NCBI RefSeq assembly: GCF_015707995.1
Contig: NZ_JAAGRY010000015.1
Span: 1 to 53,578, forward strand
Direction: 5' to 3'
DNA length: 53,578 nucleotides
Origin: Microbacterium paulum
GTDB lineage: Bacteria; Actinomycetota; Actinomycetes; Actinomycetales; Microbacteriaceae
The position numbers and the translations under genes are program-made. Of the stretch, positions 52,850 to 53,578 are shown in pieces. Below the pieces are notes generated by a model, which searched no databases, was not told where the DNA came from, and worked only from the letters and a program-made list of their open reading frames with translations. Position 1 is the first letter of the stretch; each line of letters opens with the position of its first letter.

Positions 52850-52894
52850 ACAAGTGGCTGCTTCACGCCCCTGAAAACGACCACAAGTGGGACA
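52844..52894. repeat. Inverted repeat built on two CCACAAGTGG palindromes
   Basis: CCACAAGTGG is found at 52848-52857 and 52881-52890, flanked outward by TGTC and GACA, giving a 14-bp imperfect inverted repeat (52844-52857 / 52881-52894) around a 23-nt loop. It lies at the end of convergent genes and could serve as terminator or be a dispersed palindromic element. Confidence 0.7.
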
Positions 52895-52912
52895 TGCTCC
52901 ACGGGGGCCGGC

Positions 52913-53578
52913 TCAGACGAACCGCACGACCGACTGCAGGCGGGTGCGCACGTCGAACAGCTCGTTGCCGCCGATGTCGCGTGCTCCGGTGAGCCCGCGC
53001 CGCAGCACGGTCGACAGCGCCGAGCGCCGCACGACCGCGACCGGCAGGCCGCGCACCTTGCCGATCTCGTCGATCGCGGTCGCCACGTCGTCGTCGGGCA
53101 GCACCGCGATCACCCCGCTGAAGCGCACCCGCGCGGCGCGCGCGACGGCGCGAGTCGCCGCCACGAGGTCGCCCACGGGCGACCCCGGCACCCCGTCGCC
53201 GATCAGTTCGCCGCGGCGCACCCGCACCGCTCCGCCGAAGTCTTCGCTGAGCACCGCGTAGAGGCCGCTCGGCCCGAGCACGATGTGATCGAGCTTGAGA
53301 TCCGGATCCCGCGGGTCGGCCGCGACGTCGTGCCACACCGTGTAGCCCATGCCGAGGTCGGCGACGATGCGCGCCGTCGCCTCTTCGGCGAGCGCGTCGG
53401 CCAGCAGCCGCTTGAGCTCGCGCGGTGCCGTGCGCACGAGCGCCGGATCGTACGGGTCGGCGAGCTCCGCGCCGCGCCCCACCCATTCGCGCATGAGGGT
53501 CAGGTAGCGCTCCCGGCGCCAGCCGCCGGGCTGGCCGAACGACCGGGCCCGCGGCCGGGTGTCGGCGGGGCGGTGCGG
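52913..53578 (-). CDS. NERD-domain (nuclease-related) protein, 5' partial
   Basis: A NERD-like core is visible: EEATARIVADLGMGYTVWHDV, then LKLDHIVLGPSGLYAVLSEDFGGAVRV. The Lys-Asp-His-rich LKLDHI strand matches the start of the nuclease-related fold. The C-terminal part has GVIAVLPDDDVATAIDEIG and RGLPVAVVRRSAL. Whether it cuts nucleic acid is unknown. An ATG exists at 53494, but the frame upstream stays open to the window edge and reads like coding sequence (GGWRRERYLTLMREW), so the gene probably starts beyond the window. Confidence 0.72.
   Translation of the reverse strand, partial: PHRPADTRPRARSFGQPGGWRRERYLTLMREWVGRGAELADPYDPALVRTAPRELKRLLADALAEEATARIVADLGMGYTVWHDVAADPRDPDLKLDHIVLGPSGLYAVLSEDFGGAVRVRRGELIGDGVPGSPVGDLVAATRAVARAARVRFSGVIAVLPDDDVATAIDEIGKVRGLPVAVVRRSALSTVLRRGLTGARDIGGNELFDVRTRLQSVVRFV

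Overview
The window is high-GC actinobacterial DNA. Gene content and style (treXY/treZ, Lhr next to a Nei-type glycosylase, DUF4916, YaeQ, overlapping ATGA/GTGA gene junctions, TAGGCT-like -10 boxes close to start codons, abundant GGATGCC/GGCATCC heptamers) fit the Microbacteriaceae, most likely Microbacterium or a close relative. This assignment comes from recognition, not from a database search. The first ten bases equal the 3' end of a standard Illumina adapter, so the left edge looks like an untrimmed contig end. The right edge cuts a NERD-domain gene. I saw no rRNA, tRNA, CRISPR array, insertion sequence or phage gene.

Layout. 1-8.5 kb: end of an SDR gene, an L-threonine aldolase, a frameshifted GNAT acetyltransferase, a DivIVA-like coiled-coil protein, an M3 metallopeptidase, a coupled DUF4916/membrane-AlbA_2 pair, and an alpha/beta hydrolase. 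8.5-10.7 kb: an ABC-F ATPase behind a leader of about 255 nt with features of ribosome-mediated attenuation, followed by a nested hairpin of about 100 nt. 10.7-18.8 kb: the remnant of a serine hydrolase, an HTH regulator, the giant helicase Lhr with a Nei-type DNA glycosylase, and a YitT-like membrane protein. 18.9-22.4 kb: an envelope-type trio (phosphodiester glycosidase, GT2-GtrA fusion, beta-helix protein) and a LysR-type effector domain with no HTH. 22.6-28.3 kb: a four-gene ECF sigma / small regulator / subtilase / TPR-CHAT protease operon, the best candidate here for an undescribed system. 28.3-29.1 kb: a glutamine-amidotransferase-like gene.

29-46.5 kb: treX-treY and treZ of the trehalose-from-glycogen pathway. 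They are separated by a tightly coupled nine-gene operon: peptide/nickel-type ABC transporter, LLM flavin monooxygenase, two CMD/alkylhydroperoxidase-like proteins, a VOC protein and an M20 amidohydrolase. The operon looks like an uptake-and-oxidation module for an unidentified compound and is preceded by a phased array of GTCAC repeats. 46.6-53.6 kb: a second SDR, an APC permease, a DUF1269 protein with a shifted C-terminus, YaeQ, a soluble GAF histidine kinase overlapping a TetR gene, a repeat cluster and the NERD protein.

Three single-base frame lesions (near 2234, 11290 and 50305) and one in-frame stop (11104) break otherwise recognisable genes. They may be real mutations or assembly errors.
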